From an uncultured Bacillota bacterium (GTDB lineage: Bacteria > Bacillota > Clostridia > Oscillospirales > Oscillospiraceae): 14,641 nucleotides of DNA. The DNA is taken from NCBI GenBank assembly GCA_937890735.1, contig CALACZ010000083.1:1-14641 (forward strand), given 5' to 3'. The translations under genes and the position numbers were made by a program. A model generated the notes under the pieces. The model saw nothing but the letters and a program-made list of their open reading frames with translations, made no database searches and had not been told where the DNA came from. Positions 12,575 to 14,641 of the stretch are shown piece after piece. Positions within the stretch are counted from its first letter, which is position 1. Each line of letters opens with the position of its first letter.

Positions 12575-12583
12575 TGATATACT
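12575..12583 (+). promoter_or_regulatory. Extended -10 promoter of the DUF2156 gene
   Basis: TGATATACT is an extended -10 (TG, one base, TATACT). No -35 box stands at proper spacing; the nearby TTGACG (12565-12570) is too close. Transcription from near 12590 would leave a leader of about 24 bases with GAGGAGG before the start codon. Confidence 0.5.
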
Positions 12584-12613
12584 AAAAGTACCGAAACAGA
12601 GGAGGAAATCTTT

Positions 12614-13516
12614 ATGATTGAATTTCATGCGCCGACGGTCGCGGACGCAGCATGGGTGCAGCCGATCTTGGAGCGCTGCGCTTATCCGGGCGCGGACTAT
12701 ACCTTTTATAATATGTACTTCTGGGAGGGCTACTACGGAGCGCTCGCGGAGGTGGACGGCTTTGTGACGCAGGCGCTGGCGCACTCGGGGCAGCTCATCT
12801 GCCTGTACCCGGCGGGGCAGGGCGACGTGATGCCTGTCATCGAGCAGCTCCACGACACGGCGCGGGCGCACAGGTTGCGGCTGAGCCTGCGCGGCGTGAC
12901 GGATGAGACGCGCGAGGTGCTGGAAACGGCAGCGCCGGGGCGCTTTACGTTCACGGAATACCGCGATTCGTTCGACTATATCTACACCGTGGAGGAGCTG
13001 TGCGAGCTGCACGGCAAAAAATTGCAGGCAAAGCGCAATCACATCAACCGCTTTTTGCAGGAGCACGACGACTGGCACACCGAGCGCGTCACGCCGGAAA
13101 ATCTGCCGCTGTGCGGCAAAATGGCGAAGCTGTGGTACGCGCAGCACCCCGCCGGGCGCGAGATCGACAACGAAAAGATCGCGCTGCGCCGTGCGATGGA
13201 GCATTTTGAGGCGCTTTCGCTCGACGGGCTGCTGCTGTTCGTCGGCGATCAGGTGGCGGCATTTTCCATCGGCGGGCGGATGCACGAACAATATTACGAC
13301 GTGATGTTCGAAAAGGCGTTCCCGGACATCGACGGCGCGTATCCGATGATCAACCGCGAATTTTCGCGCATGGTGGCGAAAAAATACCCCGCCGTGCGCT
13401 GGCTCAACCGCGAGGACGACATGGGCGAGGAGGGTCTGCGCCGCGCGAAGGAATCGTACCAGCCGACGCTGCTGCTGCGCAAATACATCGCCGAATGGCA
13501 GGAGGACGGCGTATGA
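12614..13516 (+). CDS. DUF2156-domain protein, GNAT-like fold
   Basis: The 300-residue protein matches DUF2156, the domain that forms the catalytic end of phosphatidylglycerol lysyltransferases (MprF-like). Visible are YTFYNMYFWEGYY (29-41), HGKKLQAKRNHINRFL (133-148), the central LLLFVGDQVAAFSIG strand pair and the closing PMINREF...VRWLNREDDMGEEGLR...SYQPTLLLRKY. No membrane segments are present, so this is a soluble stand-alone form that may transfer an aminoacyl group from tRNA or an acyl group to an unknown acceptor. GAGGAGG (12599-12605) sets the start. It overlaps the next acetyltransferase gene by four bases (ATGA), so the two likely act together. Confidence 0.85.
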   Translation: MIEFHAPTVADAAWVQPILERCAYPGADYTFYNMYFWEGYYGALAEVDGFVTQALAHSGQLICLYPAGQGDVMPVIEQLHDTARAHRLRLSLRGVTDETREVLETAAPGRFTFTEYRDSFDYIYTVEELCELHGKKLQAKRNHINRFLQEHDDWHTERVTPENLPLCGKMAKLWYAQHPAGREIDNEKIALRRAMEHFEALSLDGLLLFVGDQVAAFSIGGRMHEQYYDVMFEKAFPDIDGAYPMINREFSRMVAKKYPAVRWLNREDDMGEEGLRRAKESYQPTLLLRKYIAEWQEDGV

Positions 13517-14280
13517 GATACACCCGGGCGGGCGATGATGACCGCGCGGCGCTGCGCGCGCTGTGGAAGCAGGCGTTCGGTGACGGCGAGGCGGCAATCG
13601 ACGCGTTTTTTGGCACGCTCTTCCCGCGCTGCGACGCGTTTGCCGCCCGCGAGGGCGAGGACTTGTGCGCGATGCTGTTCTGCCTGCCGCAGACGCTCGT
13701 GCGCGCGGGGTGCGAGGAAAAGGCGGCGTATATCTACGCCGTGGCGACCGACGAGCGCTGGCGACATCGCGGCGCGTGCTGCGGGCTGCTGCAATACGCC
13801 GAAAAAAAGCTCAAAAGCCGCGGCGTGCGGCTGCTGATGCTCGCGGCGCTCACGCCGGAGCTGGGCGCGATGTACGAAAAGCTGGGCTTTCAGGGCGCGA
13901 GCACGACCTTTTCGCCGCAGAAGCTGCCCGCGCCGCAGGGGCGGGCGGAGGTCGTGAGCGCGGTGGATTACGCCGGTCTGCGTGAGACGCTGCTGGGCGA
14001 TACGCCGCACATCCGCTACGATAAGCCCACGCTGGAATACGCGGGACAGGACGATACGTTTTACCTGCTCGACGCCCCCGGGACGCTCGGCTGCGCGGCG
14101 GTGCGGAAGCTGCCGGACGGGCGGCTGCGCGCCGACGAGCTGCTGCCGGACGCACGCGCGCTGCCCGCGCTCGCCGCGGCGCTGGACAAACCGGAAATTC
14201 TGCTCCCCGAAGCGGGCTTCTACAGCCGCTGGCTGGACGGCACGCCGGAGGCGGTCTACGCCGCCTTCGCGCTGGATTGA
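13513..14280 (+). CDS. GNAT-family N-acetyltransferase
   Basis: A 255-residue GNAT protein. The acetyl-CoA-binding motif A is YIYAVATDERWRHRGACCGLL (73-93), where RHRGAC is the pyrophosphate loop, followed by the helix of AEKKLKSRG and MYEKLGF (120-126). The C-terminal half (about 130-255) is an extra region with weak similarity to a second degenerate GNAT or sterol-carrier-like module; I cannot assign it. An in-frame start at 13495 exists, but ATG 13513 overlapping the previous stop is the natural coupled start. Acceptor unknown; coupling with the DUF2156 gene suggests a shared substrate. A terminator follows within 15 bases. Confidence 0.85.
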   Translation: MRYTRAGDDDRAALRALWKQAFGDGEAAIDAFFGTLFPRCDAFAAREGEDLCAMLFCLPQTLVRAGCEEKAAYIYAVATDERWRHRGACCGLLQYAEKKLKSRGVRLLMLAALTPELGAMYEKLGFQGASTTFSPQKLPAPQGRAEVVSAVDYAGLRETLLGDTPHIRYDKPTLEYAGQDDTFYLLDAPGTLGCAAVRKLPDGRLRADELLPDARALPALAAALDKPEILLPEAGFYSRWLDGTPEAVYAAFALD

Positions 14281-14293
14281 GGAATATAATGTG

Positions 14294-14330
14294 GGGAGGG
14301 GTCGTGTGACCCCTCCCGAATTTTGTTTTT
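14294..14330 (+). terminator. Terminator after the GNAT gene
   Basis: GGGAGGGGTC (14294-14303) pairs perfectly with GACCCCTCCC (14308-14317) around GTGT and is followed by GAATTTTGTTTTT. Confidence 0.88.
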
Positions 14331-14383
14331 GCGGCAGAAGGTAATAGCGAAGAGTGAAGAGGTGGTTCTTAGTCGTAACGTAG

Positions 14384-14403
14384 GGGAGGGGCTTGCCCCT
14401 CCC
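14384..14403. repeat. Second GGGAGGGG/CCCCTCCC hairpin
   Basis: GGGAGGGG (14384-14391) and CCCCTCCC (14396-14403) repeat the stem arms of the terminator 90 bases upstream, now with a CTTG loop and without a T-run. It looks like a dispersed intergenic hairpin and not a working terminator. No gene is credible from 14281 to the end of the window. Confidence 0.6.
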
Positions 14404-14433
14404 GCCGTTCATTTGCGGCAGCGGCGATTTGTG

Positions 14434-14586
14434 ACAGTCCCAATGGCTTCCCCTGGGGGAAGCTGGCTGCGGAGCGCAGCGGAGCAGACTGATGAGGGTC
14501 GGGGAGCAGTTGCGTTTTGAAACAACTGCAAAGCTATTCGCCAGTGCTCCCCAGCCCTCATCCGGCGCTTCGCGCCACCTTCCCCG
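14434..14586. mobile_element. MITE-like repeat with nested inverted repeats
   Basis: It begins GGCTTCCCCTGGGGGAAGC (from 14444) and ends CACCTTCCCCG. Nested arms are GATGAGGG (14491-14498) with CCCTCATC (14555-14562), GGGGAGCA (14501-14508) with TGCTCCCC (14545-14552), and inner GCAGTTG (14506-14512) with CAACTGC (14523-14529). Small hairpins flank the core: GCTGCG...CGCAGC and GGCGC/GCGCC. The GACTGATGAGGG and CCCTCATCCGGC ends are of a type I associate with repeated elements in Oscillospiraceae. Exact borders are uncertain, and no protein is encoded. Confidence 0.6.
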
Positions 14587-14641
14587 AGATGCGAATCAAT
14601 AGTAGAAAGCGAAAAAAAGATGACAAAAGGCGCAAGAAGTG

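Noticed and set aside
14323..14520. 65-codon ORF at the right end
   Set aside because: It lies wholly in repeat hairpins after a terminator, without a ribosome site or recognisable domain.

Overview
The window reads as part of the chromosome of a GC-rich, endospore-forming Clostridia species, most likely in the Oscillospiraceae or a relative. The grounds are a SpoIVB-type sporulation protease, Shine-Dalgarno sites of the AGGAGG type before nearly every gene, consensus sigma-A promoters, a MetV/MetF pair of the acetogen type, and intergenic hairpin repeats of a kind I associate with GC-rich gut Firmicutes. Lineage is inferred from gene content only.

Layout. Bases 1-96 hold the 5' half of a tRNA-Gln(CUG) and its promoter, running out of the left edge. 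spoIVB (337-1308) follows on the plus strand. An AT-richer stretch (about 1380-2000) carries an orphan barstar-like inhibitor on the minus strand. From 2014 to 5046 a tight four-gene operon codes for lipoate metabolism: lipoate-protein ligase, a free-standing 78-residue lipoyl domain, lipoyl synthase LipA, and a second, divergent lipoate ligase. The genes overlap or nearly touch and share a clear promoter at 1957-1985. A terminator hairpin then precedes a Nudix hydrolase, which converges on rlmH. Divergent from rlmH are metV and metF (6387-7960), a methylenetetrahydrofolate reductase pair. After the metF terminator comes a run of six close hairpins, then a FIST-like protein, a convergent MATE transporter, and a small XRE regulator broken by one in-frame stop codon.

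The right third holds the minus-strand rpsF-ssb-rpsR operon (S6, single-strand DNA-binding protein, S18) with a perfect consensus promoter, a possible S6:S18 leader, and a 158-base palindromic element lodged between ssb and rpsR. Divergent from it is a translationally coupled pair: a DUF2156 protein and a GNAT acetyltransferase. Repeat elements with inverted ends lie at 10917-11171 and at about 14434-14586.

How the genes fit together: the lipoate operon can charge and mature lipoyl domains and carries its own small acceptor domain. MetV/MetF serve one-carbon folate metabolism. Glycine cleavage would link lipoate to folate, but no glycine-cleavage gene is in this window, so that link is inference. 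I see no phage, CRISPR array or complete insertion sequence. The points most worth a second look are the free-standing lipoyl domain in the LipA operon, the hairpin array at 7983-8218, the long palindrome inside the ribosomal operon, and the nonsense codon in the XRE gene.
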